From Bacteroidota bacterium (GTDB lineage: Bacteria; Bacteroidota; Ignavibacteria; Ignavibacteriales; Melioribacteraceae): a stretch of 12,544 nt of DNA. A program made the translations under genes and the position numbers. Under the pieces are notes generated by a model. The model had not been told where the DNA came from, searched no databases, and was given only the letters and a program-made list of their open reading frames with translations. The number at the start of each line of letters is the position of its first letter. Positions within the stretch are counted from its first letter, which is position 1. Of this stretch, positions 1 to 7,905 are shown piece by piece. The stretch spans positions 1 to 12,544 of the forward strand of contig JAKAMS010000036.1 in NCBI GenBank assembly GCA_021812745.1. Direction: 5' to 3'.

Positions 1-88
1 AACCGAGCCGGATTGCCAGCCATGTTGAACCCCAAATAAAACTTATTAAGACATATCCCGCAGCTATCTTAAATTTTTCTGAGCCCAA
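1..88 (-). CDS. EamA/DMT-family transporter, N-terminal fragment (cut by window start)
   Basis: Reading the minus strand from a TTG at 88 gives 29 codons that run off the window edge. The peptide has a short polar start (MGSEKFKIAAG) and then enters a hydrophobic helix ending in FIWGSTWLAIRLG. The aromatic-WGSxxxAIR pattern is the hallmark of the first helix of EamA (drug/metabolite transporter) proteins, integral membrane proteins of about 300 residues that export small metabolites. The TTG follows directly after the pgeF stop codon (TAA at 91-89) and is in the same frame, so no longer start is possible. An AAGGA inside the last pgeF codons lies about 7 bases before it, which fits a ribosome site. 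The gene is therefore probably cotranscribed with pgeF. The substrate cannot be told from this fragment. Confidence 0.78.
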   Translation of the reverse strand, partial: MGSEKFKIAAGYVLISFIWGSTWLAIRLG

Positions 89-826
89 TTAAATTTCCTT
101 CATAGCAATTACACCAAGTGAACGTCCGGATAACTTTCCGTCTCTTCTATAAGAATGAAGCAATTCTTTCTCTTCATAGGAACAAAGCGGAGAAACCTCA
201 ATCTTATCTTTTGGTATTCCAAAATCGTAAATCATATCAAGATTTAAACGCATAACATCAAGAAAAATTTTCCCGTTTATCTCTTTCGAATATTTCCCGT
301 TGAATTGCGAGGCAACATCTGCACCAACTTCATATTTATTTTGAGATATTGAAGGACCTATATATACAAAAAGATTTTCCGGTTTTGAGTTAAACTTTTT
401 TGATAGGACCGATAGCGTTTTTTGCAAAATCTGCTTTTGGGTTCCGCGCCATCCCGAGTGAATTCCGGCAATTATCTTATTTGCTCTATCATAGACAAAA
501 ATTGGGACGCAATCGGCTGTTGATACAGCGAGCCCAATGTTCGGCTTACTAGTTATCAACGCATCGCTCTCACCTATAAGTCCTGGTTTTTCTATAATCG
601 TTATTATATCCGAATGAATCTGTTTTTGAATTGCAATTTGTTCTGTCTTTAATCCTAATTCGTTATAGAATGCTTCTCGATTTTCATTTACTATATCCGG
701 ATCATCACCGACAGTAAGCGACAAATTAAAGTAAAACGGCAAAGTACGCCCCATACCAATTTTGGTGCTTAAACCAAAAATGATTTCCGGGAGATTTTGG
801 AAGAGTTGAGACTTTATTATCTGCAT
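89..826 (-). CDS. pgeF: PgeF/YfiH-family purine nucleoside phosphorylase / laccase-domain protein
   Basis: Cytosolic protein of the YfiH/YlmD/PgeF family (DUF152, multicopper polyphenol oxidase fold). Members act on purine nucleosides, and E. coli PgeF removes misincorporated L-serine from peptidoglycan precursors. With the ATG at 826 the protein is 245 residues, a usual length. The zinc-ligand set is intact: H71 in QIHSD, C106 in TADCVPIF and H123 in HSGWRGT, with spacing almost identical to the E. coli family member. The GPSISQNKYEVG segment and the C-terminal SYRRDGKLSGR motif are also typical. The frame stays open to a TTG at 850, but AAGGAG lies only one base before that TTG, too close to serve it. 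The ATG also fits the usual family N-terminus better, although it lacks a well-spaced Shine-Dalgarno. A hairpin covers the AAGGAG. The family call is secure; the start and exact substrate are less so. Confidence 0.92.
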   Translation of the reverse strand: MQIIKSQLFQNLPEIIFGLSTKIGMGRTLPFYFNLSLTVGDDPDIVNENREAFYNELGLKTEQIAIQKQIHSDIITIIEKPGLIGESDALITSKPNIGLAVSTADCVPIFVYDRANKIIAGIHSGWRGTQKQILQKTLSVLSKKFNSKPENLFVYIGPSISQNKYEVGADVASQFNGKYSKEINGKIFLDVMRLNLDMIYDFGIPKDKIEVSPLCSYEEKELLHSYRRDGKLSGRSLGVIAMKEI

Positions 827-852
827 ATGCGGTCTATTGATCCGGTCCAATC

Positions 853-877
853 TCCTTCCATCTTACAAATGGAAGGA
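853..877 (-). promoter_or_regulatory. Perfect 9-bp hairpin in the leader of pgeF
   Basis: The arms TCCTTCCAT and ATGGAAGGA (perfect complements) flank a 7-base loop, between the stop of the upstream PLP enzyme gene and pgeF. On the minus-strand transcript the 3' arm contains most of an AAGGAG ribosome-binding sequence. No T run follows on either strand, so it does not look like an intrinsic terminator. It could shield the ribosome site of pgeF or stabilise the 3' end of the preceding message. The dyad is directly visible; the role is inference. Confidence 0.45.
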
Positions 878-889
878 TTGTGGGAAAAA

Positions 890-2212
890 TTAAATTGCTT
901 TTAATGATTCGTCCAAGTCGAGCAAAATATCGTCAGTGTTTTCAAGTCCAATTGCAAGACGGACACCGCCTGCATCAATTCCGCGTTCCCGTAATTTGTC
1001 TGGAGGAACAACAGAGTGAGTCATGGATGCGGGATGCTCAATCAATGTACGTGTATGACCAAGAGAGACAGCAAGCGTCATTGTATAGGCGTTGTCTGCT
1101 ACATAATCCATAAATCTACTGCCGACTTCCTTTGTTTCTGCTGGTGTATTCCCTTTAAGCACAAAATAGAGAAGACTTCCCGGCGCAAAATTTCCGTTGA
1201 AATCAACCATCTGCTTTTTAGCAATTTCGTATCCTTTGAAACTCGGTAACCCGGGATAATTTACGAAATCAACTTTCGGATGAGCATTAAGAAATTCAGC
1301 AATGCGCATTGCAGATTTGATTTGGTGTTTCTGTCTTAATGCAAGCGTTGGCAATCCGTACGTCAATATTGCCCAAGCGCTTTTTGTATTCAAAACGGCT
1401 CCGAAATCTTTTCTATAGAGAAGAAGCAAATCGCGGTATTTTTTCTTACCTATTACAACTCCGCCCATATCCGTTCCAAATCCGCCTATTCCTTTTGTCA
1501 ATGAATGAACAACAAAATCAGCGCCTAGTTCAATTGGTCTCTGACAGAACGGAGTAGCAAATGTATTATCAACAACAATTTTAATCTGCTCGTTCTCATC
1601 TCTAGTTTTGTTGATCTCTTGAACAATCTTAGCAACTGCTTTAACATCAACAATTTCTATGTTGGGATTCGCGGGCGTTTCAAAATAGATGACTCTCGTT
1701 TTCTCTGTTAAAGTATTAATGATGCTGTCGTGTGCAGTCAGATCGATTGGCGAGACTTTAATATTGTATTTCGGATACCAGTTGTTGAATAAAGAAATAG
1801 TGCAGCCATAGAGAGTATTGTGAGTAATTATATGATCACCGCTCTTGGTCAAACTGCCGAGTACAGCCGAGATTGCACCCATTCCACTTGCAAAACTAAC
1901 TGCTGTTTCTCCTTTTTCAACATAAGCTAAATTTTCTTCAAGCATATCTTTATTCGGTTCACCAAGACGATCATAAATAAAAATTGGAGCTTTGTCGCCA
2001 AACTCTTCAGTATTGGCAAATTGCATAAAACCTTGCGCGCCTCGCTCAACAGAGTCGAGCCGGAATGTAGTTGATGATGAAATCGGTGCTGTTACATGAT
2101 GAGAATAATCCCACTTATCAGAAACATCTTTACCATAAATAAGATGAGTATCCATTGAATATTTAGCATCATCTTGAGAGTTTTTTTTCTTTTTAATTAT
2201 ATCGTTAGCCAT
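890..2212 (-). CDS. megL: Cys/Met-metabolism PLP enzyme, probably methionine gamma-lyase
   Basis: A 440-residue fold-type I PLP enzyme of the trans-sulfuration family. Methionine gamma-lyase cleaves L-methionine to methanethiol, 2-oxobutyrate and ammonia in the cytosol. Visible residues: YDR (Y80, R82) that contacts the cofactor phosphate of the partner subunit, SGMGAI at 109-114, TLYGCT with Y135 and C137, VVDNTF with D215, and the PLP lysine K240 in HSLTKGIGGFG. The cysteine after TLYG is the residue that marks methionine gamma-lyases and is usually absent from cystathionine lyases or synthases. The C-terminal EHPASMTHS and GVRLAIGLEN blocks are typical. The lysine loop deviates from the common TKYxxGH form, and there is an extra charged stretch near residues 202-210, so substrate range is open; cystathionine gamma-lyase is the main alternative. 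ATG at 2212 is preferred over an in-frame TTG at 2218 because AGGAG lies 6 bases before the ATG. Confidence 0.82.
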   Translation of the reverse strand: MANDIIKKKKNSQDDAKYSMDTHLIYGKDVSDKWDYSHHVTAPISSSTTFRLDSVERGAQGFMQFANTEEFGDKAPIFIYDRLGEPNKDMLEENLAYVEKGETAVSFASGMGAISAVLGSLTKSGDHIITHNTLYGCTISLFNNWYPKYNIKVSPIDLTAHDSIINTLTEKTRVIYFETPANPNIEIVDVKAVAKIVQEINKTRDENEQIKIVVDNTFATPFCQRPIELGADFVVHSLTKGIGGFGTDMGGVVIGKKKYRDLLLLYRKDFGAVLNTKSAWAILTYGLPTLALRQKHQIKSAMRIAEFLNAHPKVDFVNYPGLPSFKGYEIAKKQMVDFNGNFAPGSLLYFVLKGNTPAETKEVGSRFMDYVADNAYTMTLAVSLGHTRTLIEHPASMTHSVVPPDKLRERGIDAGGVRLAIGLENTDDILLDLDESLKAI

Positions 2213-2433
2213 GTGCAACTCCTAAATTTTCACAACCAAAATTACAGAAATTAATCGAGGGATTCTATTCCGGCCTAAATGAATTGAATGAAAGAGGTGT
2301 AATAACTTTAAAGATAGAATCAGTTTTTGTAATAATTCTTCAATGCTGAAAAAATAAGTATAATAATAACTTTCCCCGACTAATCGAAAATAATCTACCG
2401 GCAGAGAGATTTAATTGTACAGACCAGATCAAC
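2213..2433. other. 221-base intergenic gap upstream of the PLP lyase gene
   Basis: This stretch is AT-rich and has no open frame worth calling. It must hold the promoter of the lyase gene if that gene is not read through from the beta-synthase gene. On the minus strand a TAATTTTG (2244 down to 2237) matches the Bacteroidota-type -7 consensus TAnnTTTG and would give a leader of about 25 bases, but I see no matching TTTG around -33, so it may be chance. I see no convincing terminator after the beta-synthase gene and no recognisable riboswitch. Confidence 0.35.
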
Positions 2434-3411
2434 TTACAAGAGATTATTCTCAGCCAGCCAATCATCATTATAGATTGTACTAAAATATTTGTAACCGGAA
2501 TCGCAAATAAGAGTTACAATATTTGCTTCGCGGTCAATTTCACGTGCAAGTTGAACAGCACCATATATGTTGGCGCCGCTGGATCCTCCCGCTAGTATTC
2601 CTTCTTCGAATGCGATCTTCTTTGCCCAGCCAAATGCTTTTTTGTCTTCAACTTTCATCATGTCATCTAGAATTTCCAGCTGTGCAGTTTTGATGAGAAA
2701 TTCATCGCCCATCCCTTCAACTAAATAATGGGAAGGTGTAATCATTTTTTTGTGTTTGAACCAATCATAAAAGACTGACCCAACAGGATCGAGACCAATC
2801 AATTTTATTTTCGGATTTTTTTCCTTTAGATATTTTCCCGCACCGCATATTGTACCGCCTGTTCCGACTGCTGCAATAAAATAATCTATCTTTCCTTCCA
2901 TCTGTTCCCAAATTTCCGGTCCGGTCGTCATATAATGCGATTCATTATTATCAAGATTATTATGCTGATCTATGTAATAAAGTGACGGATCTTTCTTAGC
3001 CAAATTAACAGCGTATTGATTATACGATTCCGGATGTTCCGGCGGAAGTGATGCATCAACTTTTACGACATCAACGCCAAGCACTTCTAGCATTTTAATT
3101 TTTTCTTTACTTGTTGTATTGCGAATGACAATTTTTAGTTTGTAACCTTTTTGACGGCAAATTATTGCAAGACCCATTGCAGTATTACCGGAAGAGTTTT
3201 CTAAAATAGTGTCTCCGGGTTTTATCTTCCCTTCCCGTTCAGCTTTTTCAATCATGTATTTAGCAATACGGTCTTTAATGCTTCCGCCGGGGTTCATGAA
3301 TTCCATCTTTGCCCAAATTGTGGCTTTCAATCCTTTGGATATGTTCCCAAGTTTAACAATCGGAGTTCTTCCGATTGCATCAATTATACTTTCATAGCGG
3401 TTATTTCTCAT
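2434..3411 (-). CDS. PLP-dependent beta-synthase (cystathionine beta-synthase / cysteine synthase family), no CBS domains
   Basis: A 325-residue fold-type II PLP enzyme. The family replaces the beta-substituent of serine or O-acetylserine with a thiol, giving cysteine or cystathionine. Motifs in order: IGRTPIVKL at 13-21, PLP lysine K46 in PGGSIKDRIA, the substrate loop SSGNTA at 73-78, the phosphate-binding glycine loop GTGGT at 183-187, DPVGS at 208-212, VEGMGDEF at 231-238, GGSSGA at 275-280, and CDSGYKYFSTIYNDDW near the end. The DPxGS and EGxGxxF blocks resemble cystathionine beta-synthase catalytic cores more than CysK. The protein stops before any CBS regulatory domain. The loop reads SSGNT where cysteine synthases have TSGNT. 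It starts 10 bases after the fmt stop with only a weak TGGA ribosome site, so it probably depends on the upstream operon. The adjacent gamma-lyase suggests a sulfur amino acid role; the exact substrate is unresolved. Confidence 0.88.
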   Translation of the reverse strand: MRNNRYESIIDAIGRTPIVKLGNISKGLKATIWAKMEFMNPGGSIKDRIAKYMIEKAEREGKIKPGDTILENSSGNTAMGLAIICRQKGYKLKIVIRNTTSKEKIKMLEVLGVDVVKVDASLPPEHPESYNQYAVNLAKKDPSLYYIDQHNNLDNNESHYMTTGPEIWEQMEGKIDYFIAAVGTGGTICGAGKYLKEKNPKIKLIGLDPVGSVFYDWFKHKKMITPSHYLVEGMGDEFLIKTAQLEILDDMMKVEDKKAFGWAKKIAFEEGILAGGSSGANIYGAVQLAREIDREANIVTLICDSGYKYFSTIYNDDWLAENNLL

Positions 3412-3421
3412 TATAATTCCA

Positions 3422-4378
3422 TTATTCGATTAAAGAGTGCCCTCTTAAAAATTCTTCTGCGGTCATTCGTTTACGTCCTTCTGCTTGAAGTTCGAGAATC
3501 TGCAGATAGCTGTTTTTTGTTTTGACAAAAATTTCTTTTTTAGATTGAAATATTCTATGGGATGATTGAAAATCTAATTTTGCGCTATGAGTATTATTAC
3601 TCAAATTTTCAATTATCAATTCCCCATCCTCAATTAACTTTGTTTTGAATACTTTATAAGTTTTTCCTTTGTGCTCAAAATAAGCACCCGGATGAGGTGA
3701 AAGTCCACGAACTAAATTATGAATTTCAACTTCACCTCTTTCCCAATCAATTCTACAAATCTCTTTAGTGATTTTAGGAGCCGGAGATGCAACAGAATCA
3801 TTTTGTTCCGAAGGCGCAGCAATTCCCTTTTCAATCAATTCAACAGTCTTAGAGACAACGTTTGCACCAATTATCATCATTTTATCATGAAGAGAACCGA
3901 AGTCATCTTCGGCATCAATTTTAATTTTTTCTTGGATAATAACATTGCCGGTATCCACCTTATCTTCTAAAAAAAATGTTGTTACTCCAGTTTCTTTTTC
4001 ACCGTTAATGATTGACCACTGAATTGGAGCGGCACCTCTGTATTTGGGTAATAAAGAACCATGCAAGTTGAATGATCCTTTAGCTGGAATTGTATAAACA
4101 TCTTTCGGTAAAATTCTAAAAGCAACCACTATGAACAAGTCAGGTTCGAGTTCTTTTAATCTCCGAATAAATTTATCATCTTTAAGAGAAATTGGGGTAA
4201 GAACTTCCAGATTATTTTCTAATGCAAAATTTTTAACCGGTGTAGAAGAAATTTGTTTTCCTCTTCCACGTTCTTTATCGGGTGCAGAGACTACAGCAAC
4301 AATTTTATGTTTGGATTGAAGAAGCATTTTGAGCGAGGAAATCGCAAATTCAGGCGTTCCCATAAAAACAATTTTCAT
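3422..4378 (-). CDS. fmt: Methionyl-tRNA formyltransferase
   Basis: Transfers a formyl group from 10-formyltetrahydrofolate to methionyl-initiator tRNA, making the fMet-tRNA used to begin bacterial translation. The 318-residue length is normal. The N-terminal formyltransferase domain starts with KIVFMGTPEFA. The catalytic triad is intact: N104 and H106 in FNLHGSLLPKYRGAAPIQW, and D142 in LEDKVDTGNV. The C-terminal domain (about 205-318) that grips the tRNA is present, including VRGLSPHPGAYF. GGAG lies 6 bases before the ATG. It sits 45 bases after def, the usual pairing, since Def removes the group that Fmt adds. No oddity seen. Confidence 0.98.
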   Translation of the reverse strand: MKIVFMGTPEFAISSLKMLLQSKHKIVAVVSAPDKERGRGKQISSTPVKNFALENNLEVLTPISLKDDKFIRRLKELEPDLFIVVAFRILPKDVYTIPAKGSFNLHGSLLPKYRGAAPIQWSIINGEKETGVTTFFLEDKVDTGNVIIQEKIKIDAEDDFGSLHDKMMIIGANVVSKTVELIEKGIAAPSEQNDSVASPAPKITKEICRIDWERGEVEIHNLVRGLSPHPGAYFEHKGKTYKVFKTKLIEDGELIIENLSNNTHSAKLDFQSSHRIFQSKKEIFVKTKNSYLQILELQAEGRKRMTAEEFLRGHSLIE

Positions 4379-4423
4379 TTTAAACTCCGCTCAATAATTG
4401 CGGCAAGAAATCTTTGGGTTGGA

Positions 4424-4969
4424 TTATCCTTCCGTGATAGGATATTCAATATCAATTTCCCTATTCATAATGTTCGATAATTCGGCAGAAAGTTTTGTCT
4501 TAACATCTTCTGCAACACGGTCAGGTATCATTTTCCCGATCAAATGATCGTACTCATGAAGAATTACGCGTGCCAACAAATCATCTGCTTCTATCTCCAC
4601 TTCCTTTTCATCTGTGTTCATATAACTGACTTTTATTATGTCCGAACGCAAAACATTAGCGTGAAGATTCGGCAGACTCAAACAGCCCTCTTCCTTAAAA
4701 GATTTTTCATCCGACTGAAGAATAATTTTTGGATTAATCATTACAATCGGTTTGAATTTTTCATATCCGTCCGCACCCTCAAGATCCAGAACAAAGATAG
4801 ATTCTCTATATCCCGCTTGATTTGCTGCGAAGCCGATTCCATTGGCATTGCGCATTGTATCAAACATGTTTTTAATTTTTCTGATAATGTCATCAGAAAC
4901 TTCTTGAACCGGCTGCGCTTTCTGCCGTAAGATTTTATCGCCATAAATTGATATTGGAACTATTGCCAT
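4424..4969 (-). CDS. def: Peptide deformylase
   Basis: Metalloenzyme that removes the N-formyl group from nascent proteins as they leave the ribosome. At 181 residues it is of usual size. All three family motifs are present: GIGFAANQ (44-51), EGCLSLP with metal ligand C96, and HEYDH with metal ligands H138 and H142 and catalytic E139. The start chosen is the ATG giving MAIVPISIYGDKILR, which matches the family N-terminus. The frame is open to an ATG at 5011, but that would add 14 atypical residues and overlap the preceding gene by 26 bases. There is no strong Shine-Dalgarno at 4969. It follows the membrane-protein gene by 16 bases and precedes fmt, so it is likely in one transcript with both. 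Confidence 0.97.
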   Translation of the reverse strand: MAIVPISIYGDKILRQKAQPVQEVSDDIIRKIKNMFDTMRNANGIGFAANQAGYRESIFVLDLEGADGYEKFKPIVMINPKIILQSDEKSFKEEGCLSLPNLHANVLRSDIIKVSYMNTDEKEVEIEADDLLARVILHEYDHLIGKMIPDRVAEDVKTKLSAELSNIMNREIDIEYPITEG

Positions 4970-4985
4970 AATTTTTTCACAAAGA

Positions 4986-5879
4986 TTATTGCGCTTCCGC
5001 CCTGATAACATCGGCGCTTAGGTCATTAAATAAGTTAACTTGAGTTGAGTAAAACAACATTCTTACTAACAGCCGAAAAATAATCAACATTTGCTGAAGA
5101 ATAAAGGAGACAAATAAAAAATAGAATGGTGTCCTTGGTATGAACCTGCCTATAATATTATAAACAATAGACCCCAGGGCACCAATTATTGCCACTATTA
5201 AAAATACAATGAATACTTTGCTAAAGTTAGCAATTATAAAACGGATTGCGTTGAAGCATTCTCTCAATATTTCGTTTTTATCTTTTACCGCAAGTGATAT
5301 TTTGGAATAGTCAGAAATCAAAGTGACTATTCCTATGAAAAATACTAACAGAATATAGCGCAATGCTTTTAATATAAAATCAGCATAAACATTTTCGGAA
5401 TTCTTGAATAGAATCGAAATTAATTCTCCGGTGTAATCATTTATTTTGAATGCAGCTGCAAAAAAGAGAAGCGAAACAAGAAGTACTTTTGTAAATCGTA
5501 AAAAGTATTTTACTCCGCCGTAAAAAAAATCAACTGTATGATTTTTATCCGGATTTTGAAAGATTGAAATCAATCCTCCCAGAAAGAATGTTTGAATTAG
5601 AGCATAGATCCCCACAACAAAATAGATACTTAACGGAAGATGATTGAGCTGAACCGAGTAGAGATTTCTAAACTGAATATACCACATGTAGTCAAAATTT
5701 AACGCTAGGCGGTCGCTCGTTAAAGATGTGCCAAGATTATCAATAAGAATATTGTAAATAGGTACGGTAAGTACCAACGCTGCCATAGCATTGAACGCCC
5801 ACATTATAATTACGAATTTGTCATTATGAAATACAGAACGAATACCATGAAGCAATATTTGTTTTATGCTCAAGATCAT
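4986..5879 (-). CDS. Six-helix integral membrane protein of unknown function
   Basis: I do not recognise a named family. The 297-residue protein has about six hydrophobic segments, near residues 23-45, 82-107, 125-146, 170-190, 219-243 and 250-277. A polar extracytoplasmic or cytoplasmic loop lies at about 46-80, and a charged loop at 190-215 contains DYSKISLAVKDKNE. There is no signal peptide, metal motif or nucleotide-binding motif. The DYxKI segment followed by an amphipathic stretch and another helix recalls several poorly characterised bacterial membrane families, but that is impression only. Its ATG overlaps the stop of the M1 peptidase gene (ATGA, 5879-5876), so the two are translationally coupled. 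The deformylase gene follows 16 bases later. The coupling suggests it works with, or at a fixed ratio to, the peptidase at the membrane. Function unknown. Confidence 0.9.
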   Translation of the reverse strand: MILSIKQILLHGIRSVFHNDKFVIIMWAFNAMAALVLTVPIYNILIDNLGTSLTSDRLALNFDYMWYIQFRNLYSVQLNHLPLSIYFVVGIYALIQTFFLGGLISIFQNPDKNHTVDFFYGGVKYFLRFTKVLLVSLLFFAAAFKINDYTGELISILFKNSENVYADFILKALRYILLVFFIGIVTLISDYSKISLAVKDKNEILRECFNAIRFIIANFSKVFIVFLIVAIIGALGSIVYNIIGRFIPRTPFYFLFVSFILQQMLIIFRLLVRMLFYSTQVNLFNDLSADVIRAEAQ

Positions 5880-7855
5880 CCTATACTTCCCAATAAGACC
5901 AAAGCATTTTGAATCCAGAAGAATAAACGAATTACAAGAGAGAGTGAAGCCCAGACACGCGGCTCAACCGTAAAAGAATTATTCGCAAAGTTTATATCCA
6001 GTAAATTTTTTCTTTGAGGATCAATTTCCGCTGCAATAACTTTATTGCCGGTTTTAAATTTCAAAATCTTCCAGCGCTCAATTCCATCCCATTTTTGGTA
6101 AAGTGTGTCTTTATCCGTATAGAGCGCAATATCATTTTTAAATGTTCCATCGCCAAGGCGCTCAACTAAAACCTCATATTCCCCCTCTGAGTTTTTTTGT
6201 ACTGAAGTAACTCTGTAATCAAAATAATTCGACGATTTATAAAATTCATCGAAGAACCAGTTCATATCTTCATTGCAGTTTTTTTGAACTAGCGAGATAA
6301 AATCTTCTGCATGAGGATGCTTGTACTTAAATTTATTGTAATATTCTTTCAGAATTGCCATCATCTTTTCATGACCGATATATCTTTCCAGAGTAAGCAG
6401 AACCAGTTCCGGTTTGTTATAAGAATTTACAACGTACGATAACCTGTTGGGGAGTTTGTAAGATGTGTCGGCAAGAGCACCAATTGATAAATTTTTGTAG
6501 TAAGAGACGGCGCTTCTTGAACCCTCCGGCATTTGAATATCAACCAGAGTATAGATCAAAGGGATTTCATTGAAAGAAAGAAAATTTAATCCGAAGATCG
6601 GTATATAAGATGCAAATTTGAAATTTTCCAGAATCTCAGGTTGATAATGGTACATTATTTTTGTTGCGATGTAAGATGTGAATCCTTCATCCAACCATGC
6701 TTCATAAACTTCATTGCTGGCAATCAGACCTTGAAAATACTGATGCGAAAATTCGTGCGTTACAAGATATTCAGGCTGACCGGTTTCTTTAGGAGAAAAT
6801 AATTCGGCACTAACTGTGAAAAGAGTCGGATACTCCATCCCACCGGAAGCAGATGTTCGCGGAACATCAACCAGAGTTACGTTTTGATACGGATAAATAC
6901 CGATATTATCCTCAAAATAGCTCAAGCAATTTTTTACAGCTTGAAAGTATCTGTCAAAATATTTTTCCCGTTCCGGCTGAACATATGCTTGGATTGTTAT
7001 TTTACTTCCATCCTTGCGTTGGTAGATTTCATTGCGATGAAGAATTTCATCAGAAGCCAGCCAAACAAAATCGTGAACGCCAGATTGTACAAATCGGAAT
7101 ACAGAAGAATTTTCATCAGTAGATTTTTCAGCTTCAACGCCGGTTGCAGCAACAATATAATTTTTGGGCACTTTTATTTTAACAGAATAATCTCCGAAAT
7201 CTGAATAATAATTTAGGTAAGGATGATATTGACTGCACACCCATTTCCCATTTTCAAAGACACCGACTTTTGGAAACCACTGTGAGACAAAGAAGAAATT
7301 TCTTCCGGAAGCATAACCCATTCTTTTAATCGAACGCGGAATTTTCATTGAGTAGTCAAAAAATATTTTAACACTATCACCCGGTTGAACCGGCTTGTCT
7401 AAAATTACTTTAGCAACAGTGCTGTCATGAGGATTTTCGATTTCCGGCTGAAAATAAATCAATTCAGATGGTTTTCCATTCACCAGAAAAGTTTTTACGT
7501 CTATTTGAGTTTGAGTTTCAGAATTGATTGGGAAAGCTTGAGCAAAAAGTGTTTTACTGCTTTTATAGCCGTTTGCGTAAAAATGGAATTGTATTTCAGC
7601 GGTCGGTGAATTTGTTTTGTTTATCCAGGTAATGTTTTCTTTAACAGAAATCTTTTTGGCATCAGCATCGAAGTCAACATCCAGAACATAATTTGCCCGC
7701 TTATCAACTTTGGTTTGTTCTGATTTGAGTATCCCACTGTTATAATCGTTGGTTAATGCTAAGCTATTTGTCTTTATGACGCTAGGTTCATTTTCAGCTA
7801 GATAAAGCAAGCCGGTAAATAGAATTAAAAGTATAAGTACAGTAAGTTTTTTCAT
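5876..7855 (-). CDS. Secreted/membrane-anchored M1-family zinc metallopeptidase
   Basis: A 659-residue exported peptidase of the M1 (gluzincin aminopeptidase) type. It opens with a signal sequence or signal anchor (MKKLTVLILLILFTGLLYLA) that lacks a lipobox cysteine. An N-terminal beta domain (about 45-265) carries the SQWFPKVGVFENGKW block seen in this group. The exopeptidase motif reads SGGMEYP (about 337-343) in place of the usual GAMEN. The zinc site is HEFSH (H367, E368, H371) with the third ligand E390 in LDEGF, correct HExxH-18-E spacing. A tyrosine in SYYKN (452-453) fits the transition-state tyrosine. Residues 635-656 form a second hydrophobic stretch near the C-terminus, a possible anchor. 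ATG at 7855 is chosen over an adjacent GTG at 7858; neither has a good Shine-Dalgarno. It lies after a terminator and leads a packed run of genes. Physiological substrate unknown. Confidence 0.93.
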   Translation of the reverse strand: MKKLTVLILLILFTGLLYLAENEPSVIKTNSLALTNDYNSGILKSEQTKVDKRANYVLDVDFDADAKKISVKENITWINKTNSPTAEIQFHFYANGYKSSKTLFAQAFPINSETQTQIDVKTFLVNGKPSELIYFQPEIENPHDSTVAKVILDKPVQPGDSVKIFFDYSMKIPRSIKRMGYASGRNFFFVSQWFPKVGVFENGKWVCSQYHPYLNYYSDFGDYSVKIKVPKNYIVAATGVEAEKSTDENSSVFRFVQSGVHDFVWLASDEILHRNEIYQRKDGSKITIQAYVQPEREKYFDRYFQAVKNCLSYFEDNIGIYPYQNVTLVDVPRTSASGGMEYPTLFTVSAELFSPKETGQPEYLVTHEFSHQYFQGLIASNEVYEAWLDEGFTSYIATKIMYHYQPEILENFKFASYIPIFGLNFLSFNEIPLIYTLVDIQMPEGSRSAVSYYKNLSIGALADTSYKLPNRLSYVVNSYNKPELVLLTLERYIGHEKMMAILKEYYNKFKYKHPHAEDFISLVQKNCNEDMNWFFDEFYKSSNYFDYRVTSVQKNSEGEYEVLVERLGDGTFKNDIALYTDKDTLYQKWDGIERWKILKFKTGNKVIAAEIDPQRKNLLDINFANNSFTVEPRVWASLSLVIRLFFWIQNALVLLGSIG

Positions 7856-7905
7856 CACATAATTAAATTAAAGAGAAGTGATGTTTAATTCAATCAAAAG
7901 GAGTT

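Noticed and set aside
2213..2433. SAM or other riboswitch upstream of the methionine gamma-lyase-like gene
   Set aside because: No conserved core, set of paired stems or terminator hairpin could be recognised; the region is simply AT-rich.
4544..4930. Plus-strand open frame of 128 codons antisense to def
   Set aside because: The minus strand encodes a complete peptide deformylase with all motifs, so this frame is a shadow; its composition is not protein-like.
4970..5011. Longer N-terminus for peptide deformylase
   Set aside because: It would overlap the membrane-protein gene and add residues with no match to the family; MAIVPISIYGDKILR is the typical start.
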